A stretch of DNA of 64,000 bases. It comes from Jannaschia sp. GRR-S6-38. Lineage in GTDB: Bacteria; Pseudomonadota; Alphaproteobacteria; Rhodobacterales; Rhodobacteraceae. A model generated the notes under the pieces. It was given only the letters and a program-made list of their open reading frames with translations, searched no databases and was not told where the DNA came from. Below are positions 28,304 through 37,115 of the stretch, piece by piece. The position numbers and the translations under genes were made by a program. Each line of letters starts with the position of its first letter. Position 1 is the first letter of the stretch. The stretch lies in contig NZ_CP122537.1 of assembly GCF_029853695.1 (NCBI RefSeq), positions 992,001 to 1,056,000 on the forward strand. The letters are read 5' to 3'.

Positions 28304-29413
28304 ATGCTGCCCGACGCCATCCTCTCCGACGTCCTGTCGCTTCTGCACGCGCGCACAGCCGGCCTCGCGGATGGCGACCCGGTGGCCGAGCCGCTGCTGA
28401 GCACCTCGACCTTCCGGCTGGGCGACCAGCCCGCGCCCGACGCGATCTACGGCCGCTACGCCACGCCGACGGTGCAGGGCTGCGAGGCGCGGCTGGAGCG
28501 GGTCGAGGGGGCGCCCTCCCTGCTCTTCGCCAGCGGCATGGCGGCGATCGCGGCGGTGATGCTGAGCGTGCTGAAGGCGGGCGACCGCGTGCTGCTGCCC
28601 GCGGACGGCTATTTCCACACCCGCGTCCTGGCCGGCGACGTGCTGGCCCCCCTGGGGATCGAGATGGTGACCGCGCCCACGCGCGAGCTGGCCGAGGCGC
28701 CGCTCGACGGCGTGGCGCTGGTCCTGGTCGAGACGCCGTCGAACCCGGCGCTCGACCTCATCGACCTCGCGGCGCTCTCCGCGCGCTGCAAGGCGGCGGG
28801 GGCGCTTCTGGCGGTCGACAACACCTTCTGCACGGGGCTTCTGCAGCGGCCGCTCGCGATGGGCGCCGACATCACGCTCGCCTCGGACACCAAGGCCGCG
28901 GGCGGGCATAGCGACCTGATCCTGGGCCATGTCGCCACGCGCGACGCCGGGCTGATGGAGAAGCTCGCCGCGACCCGCAAATTCGCCGGCGCGATCCCCG
29001 GTCCGTTCGAGGCCTGGATGCTGTCGCGCTCGCTCGAGACGCTGGAGCTCCGGCTCGACCGGATGTGCCGCAGCGCGCAGGCGGTGGCGGCGCTGCTGGC
29101 CGCCGATGACCGCCTCGTGATCCGCTATCCCGGCCTGCCCGACCATCCCGATCACGCGCTGGCGCAGGCCCAGATGCACGCGCCCGGCTTCGTCATCGGC
29201 GCGACCTTCCCCGACCGCGCGGCGGCCGAGCGCTTCATCGACGGCGCGGGCTGCATCCTGCCCGCGACCAGCTTCGGCTCGACCCATACCAGCGCCGACC
29301 GCCGAGCCCGCTGGGGCGACGCGGTGCCCGAGGGCTTCCTGCGCCTGTCGATCGGGATCGAGCCGGAAGGCCCGCTTCTGGACGCAATGGCGGCCGGCCT
29401 GGCGGCGGTCTAG
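28304..29413 (+). CDS. Cystathionine gamma-lyase-like PLP enzyme
   Basis: A 369-residue Cys/Met-metabolism PLP enzyme (fold type I). YGRYATPTVQGCEARL is the N-terminal active-site segment, FASGMAAIAAVML and VETPSNPALDLID surround the cofactor, and the PLP lysine lies in SDTKAAGGHSDLILGHV. The substitution pattern and short length fit the cystathionine gamma-lyase branch, but synthase or methionine-lyase activities cannot be excluded. ATG 28304 follows GAAAGG. Its TAG stop is shared, as CTAG, with the stop of the convergent LysR gene. Confidence 0.82.
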   Translation: MLPDAILSDVLSLLHARTAGLADGDPVAEPLLSTSTFRLGDQPAPDAIYGRYATPTVQGCEARLERVEGAPSLLFASGMAAIAAVMLSVLKAGDRVLLPADGYFHTRVLAGDVLAPLGIEMVTAPTRELAEAPLDGVALVLVETPSNPALDLIDLAALSARCKAAGALLAVDNTFCTGLLQRPLAMGADITLASDTKAAGGHSDLILGHVATRDAGLMEKLAATRKFAGAIPGPFEAWMLSRSLETLELRLDRMCRSAQAVAALLAADDRLVIRYPGLPDHPDHALAQAQMHAPGFVIGATFPDRAAAERFIDGAGCILPATSFGSTHTSADRRARWGDAVPEGFLRLSIGIEPEGPLLDAMAAGLAAV

Positions 29414-30222
29414 CCGCCGGCGATCTGCGCCCGCAGCCAATTGGCCGCCAGCCGCGCGATCCGGCCCGGATGCGCGACCGTGATTTCCAGCCCCTCGGGC
29501 AACGCGACGCGCGGACCGGCCTCCTCCAACCGGCCCGTCGCGATCAGCGGCGCGACGAGCGACAGGCGGCCCATGGCGGTGCCCGCGCCGCGCAACGCCT
29601 CCTCGATCGCGACCGCATAGAGCGAGAAGACCGGCCCCTCCGCCCCGTCCGCGCCCGTCGCGGCCTCCCAAAGGTCCCAATCCGCGGCCCAGGCGCTGTC
29701 GGTCAAGCGCGGGCCCTCGGCGCCGGGCTTGCGCACCGGGACCAGGGCATCGCGCCCGCCCGGGCCGAAGAACAGCCACAGGTCATGCGCCGCGCGCTTG
29801 TGCGGCGGCGGGCCCTCGCGCGCGTCGATCGACACGCGCAGCCCGGGCATCGTCGCCTCTAGCGCCGCCAGCCGCGGCTGCAGCCAGAGCTGCGCGATGG
29901 CGGGCAGGGTCGCGATGCTCAACCGATCGGGCTGGGCGGCGACACGCAGCAGGGTCTGCACGGTGCCAAGCTGGTCGAAAGCCCCGGTCAGGCCCGGCAG
30001 CACGCTGCGCCCCAGCGCGGTCAGGGCCACGCCGCGGGCCCGGCGCTCGAAGAGCGGCGCGCCCAGCCGGGCCTCCAGACCCTTCACATGCGCGGTGATC
30101 GCGCCGGGGCTGACGCCCAGCTCGGCGGCCGCCGCCGCGAAGCCGCCCAGCCGCGCCGCGGCCTCGAAGGCGCGCAGCGCGTTGAGCGGAAATTCGGGCG
30201 GGCGCGGCGGGTCGACGGGCAT
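29410..30222 (-). CDS. LysR-family transcriptional regulator
   Basis: A 270-residue LysR-type regulator. The N-terminal winged helix has LNALRAFEAAARLGGFAAAAAELGVSPGAITAHVKGLE, close to the GcvA-like branch. The effector domain is somewhat short and the ligand-binding face is not informative. It is divergent from the SHMT-like gene with a 99-bp gap, the usual layout when a LysR protein controls its neighbour, so the SHMT-like gene is the probable target. Ligand unknown. Confidence 0.88.
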   Translation of the reverse strand: MPVDPPRPPEFPLNALRAFEAAARLGGFAAAAAELGVSPGAITAHVKGLEARLGAPLFERRARGVALTALGRSVLPGLTGAFDQLGTVQTLLRVAAQPDRLSIATLPAIAQLWLQPRLAALEATMPGLRVSIDAREGPPPHKRAAHDLWLFFGPGGRDALVPVRKPGAEGPRLTDSAWAADWDLWEAATGADGAEGPVFSLYAVAIEEALRGAGTAMGRLSLVAPLIATGRLEEAGPRVALPEGLEITVAHPGRIARLAANWLRAQIAGG

Positions 30223-30321
30223 GGGTCCGAGGCTCAGCTTCTCTGACCCTCACAATCACCCGATCTGCGTTGACCGCAAGCCCCGCCGCCCCCGAGATGG
30301 CCCGCGACAGGAGATCCGCCC

Positions 30322-31617
30322 ATGACCGACCTCGCCCCCCGCCCCTGGCTCGCCCCCGCCGCGCGCGACCGTATCGACGCGCTTCCCCTGCCCGCCGATC
30401 CGACCGCCGCGGTCGAGCGGCTCGCCGCCGAGACGCGCGCGATCCACGACGACCGCGCCTTCAACCTCAACCCTGCGACCAACGTGATGAACCCCCGCGC
30501 CGAGGCGCTGATGGCCGCCGGGCTGGGCAGCCGCCCCTCGCTGGGCCAGCCCGGCGACAAATACGAAACCGGGCTGGAGGCGATCGAGCAGATCGAGGTC
30601 ATCGCCGCCCGCCTCGCCGCGCGCGTCTTCGGGGCGGGTTTCGTGGAATGCCGCGTGCCCTCGGGCGCGATCGCGAACCTGATGGCGTTCATGGCGCTGG
30701 CGAAGCCCGGCGACGCGATCATCGCGCCCCCGCCCGCCATCGGCGGCCATGTCACGCATCACGCGGCGGGCTGCGCGGGGCTCTACGGGCTGGTGACGCA
30801 TCCCGCGCCGGTGGATGCGGCGGGCTACAGCGTGGATGTCGATGCGCTGCGCGACCTCGCCCGCGCGGTGCGGCCGAAGATCATCACCATCGGCGCGTCG
30901 CTCAATCTCTTCCCGCATCCAGTCGCCGCCCTGCGCGAGCTGGCCGACGAAGTCGGGGCCCATCTGATGTTCGATGCGGCGCATCTGTGCGGGATGATCG
31001 CCGGTGGCGCCTGGCCGAACCCGCTGGCCGAGGGCGCGCATGTCATGACCATGAGCACATACAAGAGCCTCGGCGGGCCGCCGGGCGGCCTGATCGTGAC
31101 GAACGAGGCCCGCATCGCGCAGCGCCTCGACGCCATCGCCTTCCCCGGCCTGACGGCGAATTTCGACGCCGGCAAGACCGCGGCGCTGGCGGTCACGCTG
31201 CAGAACTGGACGGCGCACGGTCCGGCCTATGCACGCCACATGGGCGAACTGGCCCGCGCCCTGGCCCAGGCCGCAGAGGCCGAAGGGCTGCCGGTCTTCT
31301 CCGCTCCGCGCCTGACGGAAAGCCATCAATTCGCGCTCGACGCGCGGCCCTTCGGCGGCGGGCAGGCCATGGCGAAGCGGCTGGCGCAGGCGGGCTTCCT
31401 CGCCTGCGGGATCGGCCTGCCGCTGCCCGAGATCCCGGGCGACATGAACGGGTTGCGCATCGGCACGCCGGAACTGGCCCGCCGCGGCGTCGCCCTGGCC
31501 GACGCGCCGCAGCTCATGGCCTTGTTCGGCCGCGCGCTGCGCGAGGATCCCGCGACGGTCGCCGCCGAAACCGCGGCCCTGCGCGCCCGCTTCACCGATC
31601 TGCGCTATGCCGACTGA
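30322..31617 (+). CDS. Serine hydroxymethyltransferase-like PLP enzyme
   Basis: A 431-residue fold-type I PLP enzyme resembling SHMT. Segments NVMNPRAEALMAAGLGSRPSLG, the dimer/PLP stretch LMFDAAHLCGMIAGG, and the internal-aldimine lysine region MSTYKSLGGPPGG correspond to SHMT's YxxGRYY, DxAHxxGL and THKTLRGPRGG positions but differ markedly. It is therefore probably a paralogue acting on another amino acid (aldolase, or alpha-methylserine type hydroxymethyl transfer), not housekeeping GlyA. Control by the divergent LysR gene fits a catabolic role. A dispersed repeat begins 4 bp after the stop. Fold certain, reaction uncertain. Confidence 0.75.
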   Translation: MTDLAPRPWLAPAARDRIDALPLPADPTAAVERLAAETRAIHDDRAFNLNPATNVMNPRAEALMAAGLGSRPSLGQPGDKYETGLEAIEQIEVIAARLAARVFGAGFVECRVPSGAIANLMAFMALAKPGDAIIAPPPAIGGHVTHHAAGCAGLYGLVTHPAPVDAAGYSVDVDALRDLARAVRPKIITIGASLNLFPHPVAALRELADEVGAHLMFDAAHLCGMIAGGAWPNPLAEGAHVMTMSTYKSLGGPPGGLIVTNEARIAQRLDAIAFPGLTANFDAGKTAALAVTLQNWTAHGPAYARHMGELARALAQAAEAEGLPVFSAPRLTESHQFALDARPFGGGQAMAKRLAQAGFLACGIGLPLPEIPGDMNGLRIGTPELARRGVALADAPQLMALFGRALREDPATVAAETAALRARFTDLRYAD

Positions 31618-31620
31618 CCG

Positions 31621-31663
31621 TCCTCTGGCCGAAAATACCTCGGGGTCGGGGGCAGAGCCCCCG
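31621..31663 (-). repeat. Dispersed hairpin-plus-core repeat, copy A
   Basis: Reading the minus strand: a perfect hairpin CGGGGGC-TCT-GCCCCCG (31663-31647) followed by the core CCCCGAGGTATTTTCGGCC and AGAGGA (ending 31621). The same arrangement recurs at 40696-40740 and 53271-53324. This copy lies immediately after the SHMT-like stop, in opposite orientation to the gene. Confidence 0.85.
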
Positions 31664-31710
31664 TCCCGCCCTATCATCCAGGCACGAACACCGCAGCGGG
31701 AGGGCACGAC

Positions 31711-32730
31711 ATGCAGACGCGACACTGGGACCGGATCGGCAATGGCGGGCTGACCTTCACCGAACTGGGCATGGGCGGCGCGCCGCTGGGCAACCTCTAC
31801 CGCGCGATCTCCGATGCCGAGGCGGACGCGATCCTGGAGGCCGCCTGGGACGCGGGCGTGCGCTATTACGACACCGCACCGCTCTATGGTTTCGGCCTTT
31901 CCGAGACGCAGCTCAACCGCTTCCTGCGAACCAAGCCCCGCGACGAATACGTCCTGTCCTCGAAGGTCGGCCGCTATCTGGTGCCCGCCACGTCCGAGAC
32001 GCGTGACGGCATCGGGAAGTGGTTCGAGGTGCCCCACCGGCGCGAAGTCTACGATTACAGCTACGATGGCGTGATGCGCTCGCTGGACGCCAGTTTCGAA
32101 CGGCTGGGCGTGGACCGGATCGACATCCTCTTCGCGCATGACATCGACGTGCCCAACCAGGGCAGCCGCGCGAATGTTAACGCCAAGGTCGATCAGCTGA
32201 TGGCGGGCGGCTACCACGCGCTCGAGAAGATGCGGAAGGAAGGCGTCATCAAGGCCTTCGGCGCCGGCGTGAACGAGTGGGAGGTCTGCCAGCAACTGGC
32301 CGAGCGCGGCGATTACGACATCTTCCTGCTCGCAGGCCGCTACACCCTGCTGGAGCAGGGGGCACTCGACAGCTTCCTGCCGCTCTGCGAGGCGCGGGGC
32401 ATCGGCATCGTCATCGGCGGGGCCTACAATTCCGGCATCCTGGCGACCGGGCCCAAACCCGGCGCCTACTACAATTACGAGGAAGCGCCGCAGGACATCC
32501 TCGACCGCGTCGCCGCAATCCAGCGCGTCTGCGAGGCGCATGGCGTGAAGCTGCTCGACGCCGCCTTCCGCTTCCCGCTGCTGCACCCGGCCGTCGTCGC
32601 CAACGTGCCCGGCGGGCAGGGCCGGGACGAGATGGCGGGCAATATCGACGCCGCGAAAGCGACGATCCCCGACGCGCTCTGGTCTGATCTGAAATCCGAG
32701 GGCCTGATGCGGGCCGACGCGCCGACGTGA
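31711..32730 (+). CDS. Aldo/keto reductase
   Basis: A 339-residue NAD(P)-dependent aldo/keto reductase with a TIM-barrel. The catalytic tetrad is visible: Asp and Tyr in RYYDTAPLYGFGLSE, Lys in LSSKVGRYL and His in ILFAHDID. The length and the extended loops after the Lys (PATSETRDGIGKWFEVPH) match the D-threo-aldose/L-fucose 1-dehydrogenase and pyridoxal 4-dehydrogenase group. Substrate cannot be fixed from sequence, but a sugar or lactone-forming oxidation is plausible and would be consistent with the nearby FucU/kinase pair, though about 5 kb away. Confidence 0.87.
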   Translation: MQTRHWDRIGNGGLTFTELGMGGAPLGNLYRAISDAEADAILEAAWDAGVRYYDTAPLYGFGLSETQLNRFLRTKPRDEYVLSSKVGRYLVPATSETRDGIGKWFEVPHRREVYDYSYDGVMRSLDASFERLGVDRIDILFAHDIDVPNQGSRANVNAKVDQLMAGGYHALEKMRKEGVIKAFGAGVNEWEVCQQLAERGDYDIFLLAGRYTLLEQGALDSFLPLCEARGIGIVIGGAYNSGILATGPKPGAYYNYEEAPQDILDRVAAIQRVCEAHGVKLLDAAFRFPLLHPAVVANVPGGQGRDEMAGNIDAAKATIPDALWSDLKSEGLMRADAPT

Positions 32731-32815
32731 CGCGGCGGCGCGGCCCCCGGGCCCGCTCGACAGCGCTCGGGCCGCTGCCTAGACTCTGCCCCGCGCACCA
32801 CGTCCGGAGACCGCG

Positions 32816-33274
32816 ATGAAACTGACCGTCAACGGCATCTCGCACGAGCTCGACGTCGAGCCGGACATGCCGCTTCTCTGGGTCCTGCGCGACGAGCTCG
32901 GGCTCAAGGGTACGAAATACGGCTGCGGCATCGCCGCTTGCGGCGCTTGCACCGTACATCTGGACGGCGTCGCCGCCCGCTCATGCCAGCTTCCCGTCGG
33001 CGACTTGGAGGGGGCGGAGATCACGACGATCGAGGGGCTCGGCACGCCCGAGGCGCCGCATCCCGTCCAGCAGGCCTGGATCGACGAGCAGGTCGCGCAA
33101 TGCGGCTACTGCCAGTCGGGCCAGATCATGCAGGCGGCCGATCTTCTGTCCTACAGCCCCGAGCCCACGGATGAGGAGATCGCGGACGCCATGTCGGGCA
33201 ATCTCTGCCGCTGCGCCACCTATCCGCGCATCCGCGCCGCGATCCGCCGCGCCGCCGGGTCGGAGGGCGCGTGA
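32816..33274 (+). CDS. Molybdenum hydroxylase small subunit, (2Fe-2S)2 protein (IorA-like)
   Basis: A 152-residue electron-transfer subunit of a xanthine-oxidase-family enzyme. A plant-type ferredoxin domain contains [17 protein letters not shown], and a C-terminal all-helical domain holds the second cluster in [16 protein letters not shown] and [15 protein letters not shown]. It overlaps the large-subunit gene by TGATG. With no FAD subunit nearby, it should pass electrons to a cytochrome or other carrier, as in isoquinoline 1-oxidoreductase and aldehyde dehydrogenases of this type. Confidence 0.92.
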   Translation: MKLTVNGISHELDVEPDMPLLWVLRDELGLKGTKYGCGIAACGACTVHLDGVAARSCQLPVGDLEGAEITTIEGLGTPEAPHPVQQAWIDEQVAQCGYCQSGQIMQAADLLSYSPEPTDEEIADAMSGNLCRCATYPRIRAAIRRAAGSEGA

Positions 33275-35508
33275 TGGGCCGCGCCGCGACGCTCGCCCGC
33301 CGGACCTTCCTGATCGGCTCCGCCGCCATCGCGGGCGGGGTCGCCTTCGGCGTCTGGGCCTACAAGCGCGAGGGCGAGAACCCGCTTCTGGCCGACCTGC
33401 CCGACGGCGCCTCCGCCCTGACACCCTACGTGCTAATCGATGCCGAGGGCGTGACCCTGATCACGCCGCGCGCCGAGGTGGGCCAGGGCGCGACCTCGAT
33501 CCAGGCCTATCTCCTGGCCGAGGAACTGGACGTCGATCCGCTAAGCGTGCGCACCGCGCCCGGACCCGCCTCCGCCGCTTATTGGAACGGCGAGGTCGCC
33601 GCCGAGGGCTTTCCCTTCGCCGCCTGGGATGACGGCTTCGTCGCGCGCACCAGCCGCGCGGCCGGCGGCGTCGCGGGCAAGCTGGTCGGGCTGAACGTCA
33701 CCGGCGGCTCGACCACCGTGCCCGATGCCTATGACAAGCTACGCGCCGCCGGCGCCTCGGCGCGCGAGACGCTGAAGCAGGCGGCCGCCGACCGGCTGGG
33801 CCTGTCCCGCGCCGATCTGCGCACCGAGAACGGCGCCGTGATCCCGCCCGAGGGCGACCCGATCCCCTATACCGCGCTCGCCGCTGACGCCGCCGCGCTG
33901 GACCCGGTCGAGGCCGAGACGCGCGACCCCGCCGACTGGCGCTGGCTGGGCAAGCCGCATCGCCGCATCGACATCGTCGCCAAGGCCACCGGGACCGAGC
34001 GTTACGGCATCGACCTCGACCTGCCCGACATGCTGCACGCGACCGCGGTGACGAACCCGGCCCACGGCAAGGGGGTCACCGCGATGGATGCCTCGGAGGC
34101 CGAAGCGATGCGCGGCGTGCTGGCCGTGCATCTGATCACCGGCGGCGCCGCCGTCGTCGCCGACAACACCTGGCGCGCGATCCGGGCCGCCAACGCGATC
34201 CGCTTCGAATGGGAGCCGCCGGCGACGACCCACGACACCGACGCCTTCTGGGCGCTGCACGCGGCGGCCCTGACCGAGGACACGCGCGACAGCCGCTTCG
34301 CCGATGACGGCGATGTCGAGGCGGCGACGGGCGACGCGTTCCAGGCCGATTACGGCGCGCCCTTCCTGCATCACGCGCCCCTCGAACCCGCCAACGCGAC
34401 CATCCGCTACACGCCCGAGCGCACCGATATCTGGACCGCCACGCAGGTGCCGCCCTTCGCGGTCGACGCGGTCGCGCGCGTGCTGGAGCAGGACGCGGAC
34501 CGGGTGCGGCTGCACAACCAGACCTCCGGCGGCAGCTTCGGCCACCGGCTGGAGCTTCTGTGGATCCAGCAGGCCGCCGAAATCGCGCGCCATCACCCCG
34601 GCCGGCCGGTCAAGATGACCTGGTCGCGCGAGGAGGACATGGCCTCGGGCTTCCTGCGCCCGATGGCCGTCGCCCGCGGGCGCGGCACGACGGGCGAAGG
34701 CCGGGTCCGCAGCCTCGACCTCGCCATCGCGGCGCAATCGGTGACCGAAAGCCAGATGTCGCGGCTGGGCTTCCCGCCCATCGGCCCCGACACCGCGATC
34801 GTCGCCGCCGCCTGGGACGCGCCCTACGCGCTGGCCGACCGCCGGGTCACGGGGCACCGGGTGCCCGCCACGGTGCCGGTCTCGTCTTGGCGCTCGGTCG
34901 GCGCGTCGCATAACGGCTTCTTCGTCGAGACGCTGATGGACGAGCTGATCCATCAGGCCGGGGCCGACCCCGTGGCCGAGCGGCTGCGGCTCATTCACCA
35001 CGCGCCCTCGCGCGCCGTGCTGGAGACGGTGGCCGAGATGGCGGCCTGGGACGGCCCGCGGCCCGGGCCGGGACGCGGCCGCGGCGTGGCCTTCACCTTC
35101 GCTTTCGGCGTGCCCTGCGCGCAGATCGTCGATGTCGTGGACGGCCCGGACGGGCTGCGCATCACCGACCTGTGGGTCGCGGCCGAGGTCGGCCGGGTGC
35201 TGGACCCGGTCAATCTCGAGGCGCAGCTCTCGGGCGGCGCGCTCTTCGGGCTGGGCCACGCCATGCAGGCCGAGATCCCCTTCGAGGACGGGCTGCCCGT
35301 GCCGCGCAATTTCGACCTCTACGAAAGCCTGCGCATGTGGCAGGTGCCCCGCGTCCATGTCCGCGCGCTGGGCACGACGGGCGCGATCCGCGGCGCGGGC
35401 GAGCCGGGCCTGCCGCCCGCGGCCCCGGCCCTAGGCAACGCGATCTTCGCCGCCACCGGCCAGCGCATCCGGCGCATGCCCTTCGCGCGCGAGATCCGCT
35501 TCGCCTGA
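33274..35508 (+). CDS. Molybdenum hydroxylase large subunit (IorB-like, Tat-exported)
   Basis: A 744-residue molybdopterin-binding subunit with a Tat-like N terminus (LARRTFLIGSAAIAGGVAFG), which places the complex in the periplasm with the small subunit probably carried along. Visible are the tandem molybdopterin domains: PRAEVGQGATSIQAYLLAEEL, HHAPLEPANATIRY, WTATQVPPFA, NQTSGGSFGHRLE and SWRSVGASHNGFF, with C-terminal AIRGAGEPGLPPAAPALGNAI carrying the catalytic Glu region. No third (FAD) subunit is adjacent. It would hydroxylate an N-heterocycle or oxidise an aldehyde; substrate unknown. Confidence 0.9.
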   Translation: MGRAATLARRTFLIGSAAIAGGVAFGVWAYKREGENPLLADLPDGASALTPYVLIDAEGVTLITPRAEVGQGATSIQAYLLAEELDVDPLSVRTAPGPASAAYWNGEVAAEGFPFAAWDDGFVARTSRAAGGVAGKLVGLNVTGGSTTVPDAYDKLRAAGASARETLKQAAADRLGLSRADLRTENGAVIPPEGDPIPYTALAADAAALDPVEAETRDPADWRWLGKPHRRIDIVAKATGTERYGIDLDLPDMLHATAVTNPAHGKGVTAMDASEAEAMRGVLAVHLITGGAAVVADNTWRAIRAANAIRFEWEPPATTHDTDAFWALHAAALTEDTRDSRFADDGDVEAATGDAFQADYGAPFLHHAPLEPANATIRYTPERTDIWTATQVPPFAVDAVARVLEQDADRVRLHNQTSGGSFGHRLELLWIQQAAEIARHHPGRPVKMTWSREEDMASGFLRPMAVARGRGTTGEGRVRSLDLAIAAQSVTESQMSRLGFPPIGPDTAIVAAAWDAPYALADRRVTGHRVPATVPVSSWRSVGASHNGFFVETLMDELIHQAGADPVAERLRLIHHAPSRAVLETVAEMAAWDGPRPGPGRGRGVAFTFAFGVPCAQIVDVVDGPDGLRITDLWVAAEVGRVLDPVNLEAQLSGGALFGLGHAMQAEIPFEDGLPVPRNFDLYESLRMWQVPRVHVRALGTTGAIRGAGEPGLPPAAPALGNAIFAATGQRIRRMPFAREIRFA

Positions 35509-35548
35509 TCCGGCTGGACAGCGCCGCGCCGGCAGGTCAGGGAACGGC

Positions 35549-36193
35549 ATGCGCTGGGACGCCTATATCTTCGACCTGGACGGCACGCTGATCGACAGCG
35601 CGCCGGGGATCCACGCCGCCGTCGCCACGATGTGCGACGCCGAGGCCCTGCCCGTGCCGGACCTGGCCACCGTGAAGGGTTTCATCGGCAACGGCGTGCC
35701 CCGGCTGGTCGAGCGCGTGCTGGACTGGGCCGGCGCCGACCCGTCGCGGCAGCCGTCGGCGCTGGCGGCGATGAACGCGGCCTATGCGGCCGACCCGACC
35801 GGCGGCACCACGGTCCTGCCCGGTGCGCGCGAGCTGCTGTCGGGGCTGGCGGCGCGCGGCGCGCGGCTGGGCCTCTGCACCAACAAGCCCGAGGGCCCGA
35901 CCCGCGCGATCCTCGACGCGCTGGAGCTTGGCCCCTTCGAGGCGGTCGTCGGCGGCGACACGCTCGACCGGCGCAAGCCGGACCCCGCCCCCCTGCGCCA
36001 TGTCGCGGAGGCGCTGGGCGCCGCGTCGGGCCGCGCCCTCTATGTGGGCGATTCCGAGGTCGACTGGCAGACCGCCGCGGCCGCCGCGATCCCCTATGCC
36101 CACCTGCGCGGCGGCTACCAGAACGGGCCGATCCCGGCGGACGGCCCGACGCGGTGGCTGGCCGATCTGCGCGAATTGCTCGAAACGGATTGA
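35549..36193 (+). CDS. gph: Phosphoglycolate phosphatase (HAD family)
   Basis: A 214-residue HAD phosphatase. Motif I FDLDGTLIDSAPGI holds the nucleophile Asp, motif II is GLCTNKPEGPT, motif III Lys lies in RRKPDPAPLRHVAEAL, and motif IV is YVGDSEVDWQTAAAA. The cap domain (KGFIGNGVPRLVERVLDWAG) and the length match Gph, which removes phosphate from 2-phosphoglycolate arising from DNA repair or oxygenation. It lies 40 bp downstream of the molybdenum enzyme genes, though a functional tie is not evident. Confidence 0.87.
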   Translation: MRWDAYIFDLDGTLIDSAPGIHAAVATMCDAEALPVPDLATVKGFIGNGVPRLVERVLDWAGADPSRQPSALAAMNAAYAADPTGGTTVLPGARELLSGLAARGARLGLCTNKPEGPTRAILDALELGPFEAVVGGDTLDRRKPDPAPLRHVAEALGAASGRALYVGDSEVDWQTAAAAAIPYAHLRGGYQNGPIPADGPTRWLADLRELLETD

Positions 36194-36317
36194 CACGACG
36201 TAACGGTCGGAGATTGCAACCGAATCGCTGATATGTCATGGTCCGCGGATAATCTGGGGAGCAACTGGACAACCAGCCGGGCCGCTGCCGTGCCCGGACC
36301 AAGAAGGTGTGACGAAC

Positions 36318-36779
36318 GTGCCCAAGGAAGCGCAACAGATCGCGGCCCTGCCGATGCGGTGGCGGGGCGACAAGGTCGAGGTCCTGATGGTCACCTCGCG
36401 GGATACGGGACGCTGGGTCGTGCCGAAGGGCTGGACCATGAAGGGCGTGAAGCCCTGGACCGCCGCCGCGCAGGAGGCGCTGGAGGAGGCGGGCGCCAAG
36501 GGCGACATCGCGCGCGAGGTCTTCGGGGTCTTCCACTACGACAAGGTGATGGATGACGGCTCGACCCAGCGCTGCCGGGTGCGGGTCTATCCGATGATCG
36601 TCGAGGACCTGAAGAAGAGCTGGAAGGAAGAGGACGCGCGCAAACGCCGCTGGTTCGCCCCACGCGAGGCCGCCAAGCGCGTCGACGAGGCGGAGCTGGC
36701 CGATCTGCTCGACATGCTCGGCTCGAAGCCGACGAAGGCGCCGGTGGCTGGCCCCCTGCTCAAGCGCGCGGCGTCCTGA
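36318..36779 (+). CDS. NUDIX hydrolase
   Basis: A 153-residue Nudix protein that should cleave a nucleoside-diphosphate-linked or polyphosphate substrate. The Nudix helix is seen in PKGWTMKGVKPWTAAAQEALEEAGAKG: the EEAG metal ligands are kept, but the usual RE is QE. The diphosphoinositol-polyphosphate-like branch has the same layout. AGAAGG lies at 36302-36307, giving good spacing to GTG 36318; GTG 36309 is also in frame but too close to that RBS. Upstream, 124 bp are gene-free. Confidence 0.85.
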   Translation: MPKEAQQIAALPMRWRGDKVEVLMVTSRDTGRWVVPKGWTMKGVKPWTAAAQEALEEAGAKGDIAREVFGVFHYDKVMDDGSTQRCRVRVYPMIVEDLKKSWKEEDARKRRWFAPREAAKRVDEAELADLLDMLGSKPTKAPVAGPLLKRAAS

Positions 36780-36783
36780 TCTC

Positions 36784-36819
36784 AAGAAAAAAGGGCCGGC
36801 GTCCAGGTGACGCGGCCCC
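36784..36819 (-). terminator. Terminator of the 48-residue leftward gene
   Basis: On the minus strand a stem GGGCCGCGTC (36818-36809) / GACGCCGGCCC (36803-36793, one bulged base) is followed by TTTTTTCT (36792-36785). It sits between two convergent genes and is oriented for the leftward one. Confidence 0.8.
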
Positions 36820-36853
36820 TATCGAACCTTCTGGATGTGGTCGGCGGCGGTCT

Positions 36854-37000
36854 TCAGCGCCGGCGCGGGTCGTGCCTCGGATCGTCCCGGACGGGGACCG
36901 GCACGACATCGGGCTGCGGAGCCAGGGTACCCATCGCACCCGAGAGGGCGTCCTTGATGCCGTCCACCAGCGTCTCGATCATTCCGCGATTGCGAGCCAT
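36854..37000 (-). CDS. Small conserved-looking protein (48 aa)
   Basis: A 48-residue reading frame: an amphipathic start MARNRGMIETLVDGIKDALSG followed by a Pro/Val/Arg-rich tail (VPVPVRDDPRHDPRRR). Support is strong for its size: AAGGAGA lies 6 nt before the ATG, codon third positions are G/C rich, and a rho-independent terminator with a six-T run follows on the same strand. Similar short proteins with a basic proline-rich end are, as I recall, common in Rhodobacterales, but I know no function. No signal peptide or membrane segment is present; the N-terminal helix could bind membrane or a partner. Confidence 0.72.
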   Translation of the reverse strand: MARNRGMIETLVDGIKDALSGAMGTLAPQPDVVPVPVRDDPRHDPRRR

Positions 37001-37115
37001 GTTCGTCTCCTTACACGTGCCCTGAAAATGGGGCTCCTCCGGCGGCGCTTCAAGCGCATTTTCGAACCTGCGCGTTTTTCCGCCCGGTCAATTCGTCGCG
37101 CAGGCCCTGCCCGGC

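Noticed and set aside
36190..36218. TTGACA upstream of the NUDIX gene as a promoter
   Set aside because: The -35 is good but overlaps the gph stop, and no acceptable -10 lies 16-18 bp downstream.
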